This document shows, piece after piece, positions 9,316 to 18,094 of a stretch of DNA of 64,000 bases. Each line of letters starts with the position of its first letter. Position 1 is the first letter of the stretch. The stretch is from Actinopolymorpha alba DSM 45243 (GTDB lineage Bacteria; Actinomycetota; Actinomycetes; Propionibacteriales; Actinopolymorphaceae), in the NCBI RefSeq assembly GCF_000373925.1, contig NZ_KB892707.1, positions 186,001-250,000 of the forward strand. The letters are read 5' to 3'. The notes below the pieces were generated by a model, which ran no database searches, had not been told where the DNA came from, and saw only the letters and a program-made list of their open reading frames with translations. A program made the position numbers and the translations under genes.

Positions 9316-11010
9316 ATGGACCCAATGCATTCGGCGCCCGATGACTTTTCGTGTCCACCGTCGGCGGCCGGACCCACCTCAGTGCGCGCCCGCGACCCTG
9401 TAGCGGCGTCGCTCGGAAACGCCTCGCTGCTCGGTGTTGGCTATCTGCTGTTGGGGCGGTGGGGATTAGCAGTCGCCAACGTGTTGGTGACGATCGTGCT
9501 CGTCAGTTTGCTCGCCTCTCTCGAGCAACCCGGATGGGTCCAGGTCGTCATCGTCTTGTGGTGGGTGGCTGTGACGGCCCACGGTTGGTATCTGGCGGGT
9601 GGGCGGTTCCGGCGTACGTCATCGGAATCAATTGTTTCGGTAGAGGGTCCGCCGCTGCCCTCGAATCCCCCGCGACGGACGCAGCGGCTGATCGCCCTCG
9701 GCGCGACGATTCCTATCCTGTTGGCGATTGGTGGGTTGCGCGTTGACGCGTGGTGGATCGAGCAGGCGGCTGCGAAAGCTCACCGGGCGGACAACTGCCA
9801 GCAGACGCTATCGATTCTGGACGGGCTGTGGCTTGGTCACCGAATCGCAGACGCGCCGCTGGTCGCTCGTTCGGGAGTGAGCATCGAGGCCTGCCAACTG
9901 CTCCTCGGTGCGGAGCGGAGCGCCAAGGAAGATCGACTGTTGGCGGCCCGGACGCTGCAGGATTACAGCGCGCATCCGGGGGCGTTATGGAAGGGCGTGA
10001 ACGATCGGCGGGCTCAACTGTTTCTCGCACAGGCAGCCTCCGAATTCGACACCGCCGTGGCCAGCGACGGCGAGCTGATGCGGTCGGACGACTCCGACGA
10101 ACTATCAGACACCCTCGAGGATCCCGATCGGGCGCGCGAGAAGGAATTGGAGGCTGGGTTCGGCCAGCTGTCGACCCTTCTGGAAGAGTATCCCGGCCGG
10201 GGAGGCGAGGCGGAGAAGGTCGTGGATGGGTTTGTGGACGATCTGCCTACCGAAAACGCCTGCGAGACAAAGGTAATCACCGACTGGCTCCGGCGTGCGA
10301 GGCTTGGTCACGGACTGGATCCGTCTGCCGAGGTGCTGCCGGAGGTCGCGCCAGCGGCGAGCGTCGGATGTGGCGACGAGCTCCTGGACGGCGGGAATCC
10401 CGAGCAGGCACGTGAAAGCTACCAGCAGTTGCTCGAGCAGTACCCCGACCACGAACTCGCATCCAGGGCCGAACGTGGGATCAGGCAGGCCACGCTGGCG
10501 ATTCAGCTCGAGCAGGTAAGTAATCTGCTCGGCTCACCACTGGACGAGAACTCCAACCCTGCGTACTGCAGGAACCCCGCACCCTATGGCGGTGCCAAGC
10601 CCTATCGGGGCCGGGATCACGGGCCGTACCCCGCCCTGCTGTTCGGCAAGGCCGAGCACAAGGCGCAGCTTCCGTCGTCCTGGTTGGCAAGCGGGCCCGC
10701 CAAAGCGGTGCTGGTGATCTGCACCAGTCCGATGAAGTTCGGCTCCGTCGCCGACAGCTGTTTGTACGGGCCAAAAGCGGGGCGGGTCTACTCCGTTGAC
10801 TTCCGTAACAGAAAGGTTCCCGTCCGGGTCTACGAGCTGCGTACTGGAAAGCCCGTGGCGAATACCAGCATCGAGATCAAGGGCGACAGCTGTCCCTCGT
10901 TCCTGCGCTACACGACCGTCGTCGTCGACACCGGACCACCATCGGACGTGTACGTCACGTCGTCAAAGTCCGATGTACGCACGGCGTACGGGAAATTGAT
11001 TGATCCCTGA
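9316..11010 (+). CDS. Membrane-anchored helical-repeat (TPR-like) protein, function unknown
   Basis: 564 residues. The N-terminal quarter has hydrophobic segments at about 35–65, 72–95 and 122–142 and looks membrane-embedded. The rest is hydrophilic and should be extracytoplasmic. It contains helical-repeat stretches resembling TPR units (for example LEEYPGRGGEAEKVVDGFVDDLP and ARESYQQLLEQYPDHELASRAERGIRQA) and a C-terminal beta-rich part with several Cys (CRNPAPYGG, CTSPMKFG, CLYGPK, CPSFL) that could pair as disulfides. AAAGGGG precedes the ATG. First gene of the 9.3–16.2 kb island; the next gene is a lipoprotein 46 bases on, probably co-transcribed. A scaffold or sensor role is inference only. 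Confidence 0.75.
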   Translation: MDPMHSAPDDFSCPPSAAGPTSVRARDPVAASLGNASLLGVGYLLLGRWGLAVANVLVTIVLVSLLASLEQPGWVQVVIVLWWVAVTAHGWYLAGGRFRRTSSESIVSVEGPPLPSNPPRRTQRLIALGATIPILLAIGGLRVDAWWIEQAAAKAHRADNCQQTLSILDGLWLGHRIADAPLVARSGVSIEACQLLLGAERSAKEDRLLAARTLQDYSAHPGALWKGVNDRRAQLFLAQAASEFDTAVASDGELMRSDDSDELSDTLEDPDRAREKELEAGFGQLSTLLEEYPGRGGEAEKVVDGFVDDLPTENACETKVITDWLRRARLGHGLDPSAEVLPEVAPAASVGCGDELLDGGNPEQARESYQQLLEQYPDHELASRAERGIRQATLAIQLEQVSNLLGSPLDENSNPAYCRNPAPYGGAKPYRGRDHGPYPALLFGKAEHKAQLPSSWLASGPAKAVLVICTSPMKFGSVADSCLYGPKAGRVYSVDFRNRKVPVRVYELRTGKPVANTSIEIKGDSCPSFLRYTTVVVDTGPPSDVYVTSSKSDVRTAYGKLIDP

Positions 11011-11055
11011 TGAGGATCATGACGCAGCAGACATGGCGTCCCATTGGAGGAAACA

Positions 11056-11598
11056 GTGACCAGACCAAAAGCCAGTGTCGTTGTCGCCCCGGTCCTCGCG
11101 ACGTTGCTCATCGGTGGTGTCATGGCCGGGTGTGCACGAGACGATGACAACGAGCCGACGGGCGACATCGCGCCGAAAGCAACCGCGGAGCGCGAGCTGC
11201 AGACCAACACCGAATCAACTCGAAAGGCCACGGCGACGCCCACAGACGAAAGTAGCGACGAACCCACCGAGGACCCGTCGAGCACGTCCGCCACCGGGCC
11301 TACGGGAAAGCCGTCGAGCAAATCCCCCGACGGATCCGGCGTTGGCGCATGCTATGACGGCAACTGCACCGTCACCATCACGAAGTCTCCCACCGAGATC
11401 CCGCTCGACCCCGGCCTCGGTCTGGGTATTGACTCGGTAGCCGTCCACGTCAGCAGCGGTGGTGTGACAATTGAGAGTGAGTACCTTGCCGTCGGGGGCA
11501 GTGAAGGCACTCGTGGCAGGATCAACGGCCTCGGCTACACAATCATTTCGGTTGGGGACGGTACCTGTGTCCTTCAGTTCAGTACCGGGCCTTCGTAG
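11056..11598 (+). CDS. Secreted lipoprotein, function unknown
   Basis: 180 residues with a signal peptide ending in a lipobox-like VMAGC at about residues 20–24, so lipid anchoring at the outer face is likely. A long Thr/Ser/Asp/Glu-rich linker (about 25–95) leads to a small C-terminal domain with two Cys pairs (CYDGNC, and CVLQ near the end). GTG 11056 is chosen because GGAGG at 11046–11050 is well placed; a TTG start at 11044 would lie upstream of this ribosome site. Low-complexity linkers like this usually hold a small binding domain away from the membrane. No family recognised. Confidence 0.75.
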   Translation: MTRPKASVVVAPVLATLLIGGVMAGCARDDDNEPTGDIAPKATAERELQTNTESTRKATATPTDESSDEPTEDPSSTSATGPTGKPSSKSPDGSGVGACYDGNCTVTITKSPTEIPLDPGLGLGIDSVAVHVSSGGVTIESEYLAVGGSEGTRGRINGLGYTIISVGDGTCVLQFSTGPS

Positions 11599-11706
11599 TC
11601 GGGGCACCAAGAGCCAACTGGAGCCGCCGCCCCTTAATCAAGCGTTGACGGTCCAGTTGGCTGGTGCCTCTCGAAGTCGGCCGGTCGAAAAGGGCTACCG
11701 CACTGG

Positions 11707-13098
11707 TTATCCCCGTGTCCAGGTGAGCTTGTTCGATACGATTCGCTTCCCGTCGGGTCCTTCCGCGACGATCCACACCTGCTGGCCGACCGCGTTGCAC
11801 GGGAACTGCTCGTCTTCGTGCTCCATGCCGTTCTCGTCGGTGTTGCGATCCACGCTGTTGAACTCACCCCACCCACTTGTGTATGCGACGAAGCGGTATT
11901 TGGTGCCCGGCTCGAGTCCCGTCGCCTGGAACTCGACGTAGGCGCAGCCCTCCTTGCAGCTGTTGCCGTACGTCGTCGCTGGCCCCCTGGACACCGCGAC
12001 TCTCGGACCGGTCGTTGCCTTGCTGGACTCGCTGCTGGAGCTGGACGGGTCGGCCGACGTGTGCGAAGAGGAAGCGGCGGGTGTGGAGTCACGATCGGAT
12101 TGCCAGACCAGCAAGGCGATCAGGGCGACCGTGGCAACCGCCAGGGCGCCCGCTCCCGCACCCACAGCGCGCCGCCGTCCAGTAGTGGTGGTGCGCCAGC
12201 GGCTCGCGGCAGCGTCGTAAATCCTCCGCCACGGCGTGGGCGGGTCGGTAATGTCGCGTAGCAGCCTGTGGGCCTCGGCGGCGGCCGGCCGCTTGTCCGG
12301 CTCGGTCCGGAGCATCGCTGTCAGCACGGGGCGCAGCGGCCCGACATCCGCGGTCATCTCGACGACGCCATGGTGAGCTTGCCCATTCATGGTGCGTTGG
12401 TCGTCCGGGTCGCTGTGGTCTCCCTCACCGACCTCTCTGCCTCCGTGCGCCCATCGGCGTGGCGAGACCCCCGCGACCAGGGCATAGACGGTGGCACCGA
12501 GAGAGAACACATCGGATGCCGTTTGCGGATTTCCGCCGACGAGCTCGGGTGCCGCGTAGTCGGGGGTGTAAGAGATCGGGCGGTCGGGCGAGAGGGTCTC
12601 GATACCGCCAAGCCTCCGAGCGGCGTCGAAGTCGGTCAGCTTCGCCGTCTCGTCATCGGTGAGGACGATGTTGGCGGGTTTGACGTCGCAGTGGACCAGC
12701 CCCGTGCGGTGCAGCGCCGCCAGCGCGTCGGCGATCTGGACGCCGATTCGCGCGGCTTCCCGGACGGTGAACGTCCTGCCCGACAGACTGCCGTTCGGCA
12801 CGTGCTCCATGACCAGCCAGGTGCCGGCCCGTGGTCCATGATGGACGGTCAGGACATCGTGGACGGTGACGATGTGCGGGTGGGCGAGTTTCGCGTAGGC
12901 GCGGGCCTCGCCTGGATCGGTCCGCTTGAGCACGACGCGACGGCCGAGTTCCTCGTCGTACGCGAAAGTCACCTCGTTTCTGCCCTCGGGGATGACCTCG
13001 GATGCCTCCACCCGGAACCGCCCGCCGAGTCTTTGCTCGTTGCCCCCGCCACCCTGGGGATCACGGTCGTCGACTTCCCCATCCGGACGCACCCTCAT
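11707..13098 (-). CDS. Transmembrane Ser/Thr protein kinase with extracytoplasmic sensor domain
   Basis: 463 residues. An N-terminal kinase domain (about 25–290) has a shortened N-lobe (VVLKR keeps the ATP-binding Lys), the catalytic loop HCDVKPANI (Asp, Lys and Asn all present) and DFD in place of DFG, then YTPDYAAPEL and a DVFSLGATVYAL helix. One transmembrane segment (about 312–332) leads to a Ser-rich linker and a C-terminal domain of about 100 residues (345–463) with a Cys pair NSCKEGC. The key residues suggest an active kinase despite the unusual glycine loop and DFD. It is convergent with the lipoprotein gene at 11598. The FHA protein at 15.4–16.2 kb is an obvious candidate reader of its phosphorylation. 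Confidence 0.9.
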   Translation of the reverse strand: MRVRPDGEVDDRDPQGGGGNEQRLGGRFRVEASEVIPEGRNEVTFAYDEELGRRVVLKRTDPGEARAYAKLAHPHIVTVHDVLTVHHGPRAGTWLVMEHVPNGSLSGRTFTVREAARIGVQIADALAALHRTGLVHCDVKPANIVLTDDETAKLTDFDAARRLGGIETLSPDRPISYTPDYAAPELVGGNPQTASDVFSLGATVYALVAGVSPRRWAHGGREVGEGDHSDPDDQRTMNGQAHHGVVEMTADVGPLRPVLTAMLRTEPDKRPAAAEAHRLLRDITDPPTPWRRIYDAAASRWRTTTTGRRRAVGAGAGALAVATVALIALLVWQSDRDSTPAASSSHTSADPSSSSSESSKATTGPRVAVSRGPATTYGNSCKEGCAYVEFQATGLEPGTKYRFVAYTSGWGEFNSVDRNTDENGMEHEDEQFPCNAVGQQVWIVAEGPDGKRIVSNKLTWTRG

Positions 13099-13492
13099 CC
13101 GCCTCCCTCACCAACCGTGTGCCGCCGCTCGCTGACCGTGCATAGAGATGAGCACGCAGCGCGTCGGACCAAGATCTTTCCTGATCCCAAACTCCGACGA
13201 GGATGGACGATACCGGCGAAAACTTGCTGATCGGCACATGTTCGATGAATGAAGCGAAATCAGGCAGACGAGGACGCGGAACCGACGAGGCCTCGGGACC
13301 AGCGAGGACTCCACGGTGGGTGACGGTCGGGCCGGCTTCGCAAGTGCGTGGCTGGCTTCTCACGGGAAGTCGAAGCCGACGCAGAGCAGGTACGTGCGGT
13401 TTCAGCCGATCGCGCGCGGAAACGTGGACGCCCGTACAGGCGCATCGGATGAGGCGCCGCCAGCTGAGGTGTCCAGTTCACCTCCAGGTCGG
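13099..13492. other. Gap without a convincing gene
   Basis: About 390 bases between the kinase start and the small membrane protein. Several frames are open but give Arg/Pro-rich translations typical of shadow frames in high-GC DNA. I see no RNA gene or clear promoter. Confidence 0.4.
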
Positions 13493-13746
13493 ATGTCCGC
13501 GCAACCGCCCGGCCAACCGCCGTTATCGTTCTTCCAGCCTCCTGCCTGGCCGCCACCGCTCGGATGAGGACGGGCTCCATCCTTCTGGAGGTCATGACTG
13601 TCTATGGGATCGTGGTCGTTGTCCTCGGAGTCCTGTTTCAGCGGGGATCTAATGGGGCTCGAATAGCGTTGACCGCGCGTGGAAGCCTGCTGTGTTTCGG
13701 AGTGTGGCCTCTCCTGCTCGTTGTTCCTGCACTGGTGCTGCAGTAG
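13493..13746 (+). pseudogene. Small Pro-rich two-helix membrane protein, apparently split by a frameshift
   Basis: From ATG 13493 a Pro/Gln-rich N-terminus (MSAQPPGQPPLSFFQPPAWP) runs to a TGA at 13565–13567. In an overlapping frame, ATG 13564 (ATGA overlap) opens a 60-residue peptide with two hydrophobic helices (VYGIVVVVLGVLF and LLCFGVWPLLLVVPALVLQ). A Pro-rich cytosolic tail followed by two membrane helices is a common actinobacterial small-protein layout, so the halves look like one gene split by a one-base shift near 13560. Alternatively they are two translationally coupled peptides, or only the second is real. Low confidence. Confidence 0.4.
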
Positions 13747-13912
13747 CGGCGCGAGAGTAGCGCCTGGTTCGCCGCGCTCCGGGGGCGTGGTGCGTACCCA
13801 GGGGTGCCTCCCACGCCGGGCCAGCCCGGATGACCTGAAAAAAAGGGGACGGCGTGATCTGAAGCCGACCAGTCCACTGCATGGCGTACGACTGGTCGTC
13901 GCGTCCAGCCTT

Positions 13913-14746
13913 TCATGTCGCGAACTCGGAGGTCGCGGGATTGTCCGGGTCGACGTGCTTGGGGCGGTTCTCGAAGATCTTGACGATCACCCACAGCTGG
14001 CCATGCCGCCCGGCCTGTTGGCCAGGGTAGACGCGCATGTCGTAGGCATCGGTGGTGTAGGCGTCAGACAGGTCGGCCGCGAGGAACCACGCCATTTCGC
14101 TGCCGTCGCCCCGGAACCTCTTCTCGTGGTATCCCTTGATCCGCGGATCGTCGTCGAACACGTCGGGAATGACATGCGTACACAATCCGGTCATGAATTC
14201 CGGCGACGGTGGCCGCTTTCCCTCCACCAGCACAACGACGTCCACCAGGCGTTTGTTGAGGCGTGGGGTCTGGTTGGTCTTCTGCCGCCCGTTCGGGGGA
14301 GGCGCTGGATTCAGTTCCCGGCCACACTGTGGGCAACCGTGGACCATGCCGTAACGGTCTGCCGCCGGCAGATGCCTGCGGCAGAGGGTGACGCCGCAGG
14401 CGCGGCACTGGGCGCCAAGCGGATTGCTGACTGCCGCAGTGGCATCGCCCATCAAATGGTGGCCGCTCACCCACGACACCGCACATCCCGGTGCCTCGCA
14501 GGCACAGAAGATCGGGTCGAGTCGGCTGTCGAACAGGTGCCGGGGTTCGAGAGTCTCGTCAGCGCTGGCGTCGGTGGTGCGCGTCGAGCCACTGCGGATC
14601 AGAGCGCTGGCCAAGATCTGGGCCTGCGGCAGGTCAGGATAGACGTCGAAGATGATCAGCAGCTTCTGAAGCGCCGACCGATACTTCTTCTCCAGAAGCA
14701 GCATGTTCACCTCGTCGAGCAGTCCTTGCGTCCACCGCGTCACCAT
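13913..14746 (-). CDS. Cys/His-rich protein of unknown function
   Basis: 277 residues, soluble. The N-terminal 55 residues are helical (TRWTQGLLDEVNMLLLEKKYRSALQ onwards), resembling a TPR-like or adaptor helix pair. The middle (about 75–155) has a Cys/His series, CACEAPGC … HH … CRACGVTLCRRH … CPQC, that should bind one or two zinc ions. The C-terminal part (about 165–277) is mixed alpha/beta and ends in DNPATSEFAT. Same strand as the lipoprotein and FHA genes upstream, so possibly one transcript from about 16.2 kb. I cannot assign a family. Confidence 0.65.
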   Translation of the reverse strand: MVTRWTQGLLDEVNMLLLEKKYRSALQKLLIIFDVYPDLPQAQILASALIRSGSTRTTDASADETLEPRHLFDSRLDPIFCACEAPGCAVSWVSGHHLMGDATAAVSNPLGAQCRACGVTLCRRHLPAADRYGMVHGCPQCGRELNPAPPPNGRQKTNQTPRLNKRLVDVVVLVEGKRPPSPEFMTGLCTHVIPDVFDDDPRIKGYHEKRFRGDGSEMAWFLAADLSDAYTTDAYDMRVYPGQQAGRHGQLWVIVKIFENRPKHVDPDNPATSEFAT

Positions 14747-14963
14747 GGCCGTCCCTTCACCGGGTCCTCATCAGCATTGAGTCGTCCTGCCATTGAATCC
14801 TCGGGTGGCTGGGTGGGGTCACGGCGCCGGCTGTCAGCTTGCTGCCAGACCCACCACGGTCAGCCGCGGCGGGTCTGCAGCATGAGATCGGGGTCAGCCA
14901 GACGAATTCCGCACCGATTGCGCCTGGACAGCGCCGATGCCAAATGGGGAACGGACGGATTGG

Positions 14964-15266
14964 TCACGACTCAGCGGCCGTCTTGCCGGCGCAGAAATCG
15001 TCCCACTCGGGGACCCGAATAAGTGGAGTGGCCCCTGCCGACTGACCCCGGCCGGACGAGGTCGTGGCGAACGCCAGCCCTTGGACGCACGTCCGCGCCA
15101 CATTCGGAAAGTGGTCGGCGTTGCGGTAAACCTCGATGTAGTCGACGTCGCCGATGACGTCCGGCGGCGCCCCCTCCTGCCCGCCTCTGTCGCGGAGCTG
15201 ATCGGCGCAGCCAGTCAGCACGAGCACCAGCATTGCGGCTAGGGGAGCGATTGTCTTCCTGACCAT
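14964..15266 (-). CDS. Small lipoprotein, function unknown
   Basis: 100 residues beginning MVRKTIAPLAAMLVLVLTGCADQ: a clean type II signal peptide with lipobox LTGC (lipidated Cys20). The mature part of about 80 residues has two more Cys (RTCVQG, DDFCAGK), possibly a disulfide. ATG 15266 is preceded by GAGG at a workable distance; the longer open frame upstream is Pro/Arg-rich and unlikely. It lies between the Cys-rich protein and the FHA protein on the same strand. Confidence 0.7.
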   Translation of the reverse strand: MVRKTIAPLAAMLVLVLTGCADQLRDRGGQEGAPPDVIGDVDYIEVYRNADHFPNVARTCVQGLAFATTSSGRGQSAGATPLIRVPEWDDFCAGKTAAES

Positions 15267-15417
15267 GATCCTCGCATTCGTGTCGGTGGGTTTGCGGCCC
15301 GGTCGACCACTGCCGCTGATGGCGCCGCGAGCCGGCGCATGGCTTCCTCCCAGTTGCGTCAGTTGCAGGGGTACTGCATCGGCGAATGCGCAACAGCAGA
15401 ACCCTGGTCCACGCCGC

Positions 15418-16242
15418 TCAGGCCTCACTCCTTCTGGTCCCGTCTGCATCCGTCTTCTGGTCGAGTAGTCGCAGGTCGGCCGTGGAGATCGCGCTGCTGC
15501 CCAGGAGTTCCGTGATCAGGTTGTGGTTGAGTGCATTACCCACGGGAGGCGGGATCTCTTCCTCCTTGAGCCCGGACACTCCACTGCGGCTGAGTCGCTC
15601 GCGTACGTTCGCGACCTTGTGGGCGGCCTTCTTCCTTGTCCATTGCTTTTGTGGCTGCAAGGACGCGAGGTCGTTCTCGACGCGTGCCCAGGTTTCCGGC
15701 TGCGCGTGTGGTTCGTGGCGAAGGTACCGCTGAGCAAGGCAGACCAGCACCAAGCGCTCTTCTTCGTTCAACTCCCATGGGTCTCGGCGCACGGTTTCGG
15801 CGTGATGGGCAACAGCCGCTGGGGGCGATGCCGGTCTCGCGGCGATCCCCACCTCCAGCAGGTGTTCTCGTTGTGGGCCGACGATGAAGAGCGGCGTGAA
15901 CCCGGGCGGTAGCACCGCATGCTCGCCGCTGGACACCAACCGATCGGGAAACCGGATCGGCAACCGGCCGAGGTTGGTCAGCACCCACCGGGAATACTCG
16001 CGGGTGATGTATCCGTGTTGCCGGCTGACGTACCTGTCGTTAGTTCCGACGCACACATGCACGTCGGGCTCGTTGCGCCCGAACACCACGTCGAATTTCG
16101 CCTGCGGCGAGACGCTGATCCCGCCGCTTTCACCCAGCACGAACAAGGTGTCTGGTTCGGCGGGCGGAAGTCCCCGGGCGAGCGTTCCGATGTCCCTCGG
16201 CAACAGGTTGACCTTGCTCGAATGCCGGGATACCGAAAGCAT
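15418..16242 (-). CDS. FHA-domain protein with C-terminal helical domain
   Basis: About 274 residues. An FHA phosphothreonine-binding domain occupies roughly residues 40–130, with the expected GRN…SRQHG series (VVFGRNEPDVHVCVG, RYVSRQHGYI and a later LTNLGRLPI). The C-terminal half (about 155–240) is helical and resembles a winged-helix segment (LNEEERLVLVCLAQRYL … WTRKKAAHKVANVRERLSRSGVSGL), so it may bind DNA or a protein partner. FHA domains read Ser/Thr kinase phosphorylation, and a membrane kinase is encoded 2.3 kb away, so the two probably act together. ATG 16242 is chosen; an in-frame extension to 16299 lacks support. Confidence 0.85.
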   Translation of the reverse strand: MLSVSRHSSKVNLLPRDIGTLARGLPPAEPDTLFVLGESGGISVSPQAKFDVVFGRNEPDVHVCVGTNDRYVSRQHGYITREYSRWVLTNLGRLPIRFPDRLVSSGEHAVLPPGFTPLFIVGPQREHLLEVGIAARPASPPAAVAHHAETVRRDPWELNEEERLVLVCLAQRYLRHEPHAQPETWARVENDLASLQPQKQWTRKKAAHKVANVRERLSRSGVSGLKEEEIPPPVGNALNHNLITELLGSSAISTADLRLLDQKTDADGTRRSEA

Positions 16243-16506
16243 CGTTATCTGGCCTCTCTCCTTGGCGGCCGCGAAGTGCCTGTCCGTGCGTCGCAACACC
16301 GGCTACGGTAGTCGCCGATTCCGGGGAGGGGTCCCAGAACCAGATCACCCCCTGGTCCGAGTGGCGGGCGATATCCGAGTCGCTCAGAAATGCGTCCGGG
16401 TTCGTGGCCCCGGACGGTGTCGGCCTAGTCCTGCTGGGCTGAGCGCGTGCGGCGACCCGGTAGCTGGTGCCTGCTCCCCATCTGCTCCACGCGGCAGAGT
16501 GGGATA

Positions 16507-16556
16507 GGGCCGATAACTGTAGACAGTGAAGTGGTGAGGTCTACAGTTATCGGCCC
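16507..16556. repeat. Long perfect hairpin downstream of the DUF2786 gene
   Basis: Two perfect 18-base arms, GGGCCGATAACTGTAGAC and its complement, around a 14-base loop, in a 360-base gap that otherwise holds nothing I recognise. It lies 49 bases past the stop of the DUF2786 gene. There is no T-tract, so if it terminates transcription it does so as a stem alone. Confidence 0.6.
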
Positions 16557-16604
16557 CTGTTTGGCGCAGTTGGCGGTTTCGGCTACCCGACGAGTTTGTG
16601 GCGC

Positions 16605-17990
16605 TCAGCCAGTCAGGGCCTCGCGGGCGTCGAGGGTGGCGAGATCCGCTGCCGCCCGTCCGGCCGCCCAGCCGGCGGAGTTGGATACCGAGACCGACCG
16701 CGACACGGTGCGGGGGAAGAGCTCGGTGAAGAGGTTGTCGACCTGCTGCTCGCGCGCTGCCAACACCGGAAGGAGCCGGGCCGAGGTTTCTTCACCGACC
16801 GAGGCCTGGGTGGACTCGCTCGCTTCGGCGAGGCGTTCGCCGATCCGGTTGGCATAGGACACGAGGAACGACTGACGCCACGACCGGGTGCTGGAGTGGC
16901 CGAACCTGCTGATCTGACTGCCGTGGGCGAGCATGGCCCGGCTCGCCTGCAGGAGCAGCGAGGTCGTGAGGATCTCGACGAGTTCGAGGTCGACCTCGTT
17001 GCCGATCACCGCGACGTAGCCCGTCTTGTCGTCCGCGACGCTCCGGCAGCGGTTGGCCCGCGCGACCGCGTGTACGAGCAGAGACTTGGGAGTGACGTAC
17101 GGCGCCTCCAGCCAGATGCGGCGACCGGTGGCACCAGACGCGAGCTTCGCGGAGTTGCCGTCTTCGGCATCGAGCAGGGCGCGGTCGAGCGAGAACTTCG
17201 TCATGAGTTCCTGTGCCTTGCTCGACAAGGCCTCGGCCTCTTCGGGGAACTCCGTCGACTCCGCCTTGGCCAGCAGGGCGCGGATGCGCGCGAGGACCTT
17301 CTCATCGACCTCGCGGTGTTCCCGGGTCTCTGGCCGAACCGAGGCGCTGCCAGGCAGCGGAAGGAACCGGCTGAGCGCCGGCGCCGTGCCGCAGAAGGCG
17401 AGCACAGTGAGCACCTCGTAGAGGGCGGCCGGCCGGTCGACGCGATGACGGGCCGTCCACTGGGTGAGGTGCGGCTGGTTGGGTTGCCACCATATGGACG
17501 CGTTGAGCTCGTCGAGCTGTGCACGCCAGCGCGGGTCGACCGTGTGAGCGGCGTACTTGTCGGCCTCGGCCACCACTACGTCGAGCAGAAAGGAGCGGGC
17601 CAGTGGTTCGAGTTTTCGTTTGGCGACTTCGGCCAGGTCACGGGGTTGCCAGCCGCGCTCCCATAGCGCGCGAATGGCTCCGTCGAGGCAGCTGGCGACC
17701 GCCGAATCGACCAGCCTGGCGTCCAGGCTCGGGTGGGCGAGCCCGTCACACAGCTCGCGGGCCTCGCTCCACGCACCCGAGGCGCGGGCGCGTACCGCCT
17801 CGACAAGTGCCGTCATCACGAGCTCCAGGGTCGGAGCGCCGGATGCCTCGGACCGATCCGACGTACGGCAGCGTGGACAGTCGCAATGCTCTTCGTCGAA
17901 CCCGAACCTCCCTCCCTCATCTGGCATCCGGGCGCGCTGTTGGCGCTTGCGTTGTTTGGCCGCACGGCGTTGGCGGTTGTTTTTTCCCAC
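16605..17990 (-). CDS. DUF2786-domain protein
   Basis: About 461 residues, soluble. The N-terminus is strongly basic (NNRQRRAAKQRKRQQRAR), followed by a small Cys motif (CDCPRC). The middle has a canonical DUF2786 helix pair (about residues 245–290: KVLARIRALLAKAESTEFPEEAEALSSKAQELMTKFSLD). The C-terminal region is alpha-helical with a stretch near 350–430 that may be a second conserved module. The function of DUF2786 proteins is not established; phage and actinomycete genomes both carry them. GTG 17990 is chosen because GAAGGA lies eight bases before it, whereas the ATG at 17999 directly abuts that site. DAHP synthase ends 105 bases upstream on the same strand. Confidence 0.85.
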   Translation of the reverse strand: MGKNNRQRRAAKQRKRQQRARMPDEGGRFGFDEEHCDCPRCRTSDRSEASGAPTLELVMTALVEAVRARASGAWSEARELCDGLAHPSLDARLVDSAVASCLDGAIRALWERGWQPRDLAEVAKRKLEPLARSFLLDVVVAEADKYAAHTVDPRWRAQLDELNASIWWQPNQPHLTQWTARHRVDRPAALYEVLTVLAFCGTAPALSRFLPLPGSASVRPETREHREVDEKVLARIRALLAKAESTEFPEEAEALSSKAQELMTKFSLDRALLDAEDGNSAKLASGATGRRIWLEAPYVTPKSLLVHAVARANRCRSVADDKTGYVAVIGNEVDLELVEILTTSLLLQASRAMLAHGSQISRFGHSSTRSWRQSFLVSYANRIGERLAEASESTQASVGEETSARLLPVLAAREQQVDNLFTELFPRTVSRSVSVSNSAGWAAGRAAADLATLDAREALTG

Positions 17991-18094
17991 GTGACGCATC
18001 CTTCCCCGAGTGACGTCGCGATGGGCGCACAGCATGCCGCGTGCCACCGACAAAGGCCGGTGGCACGCCACAGAACGCCAGAAGGAGTACGCCG

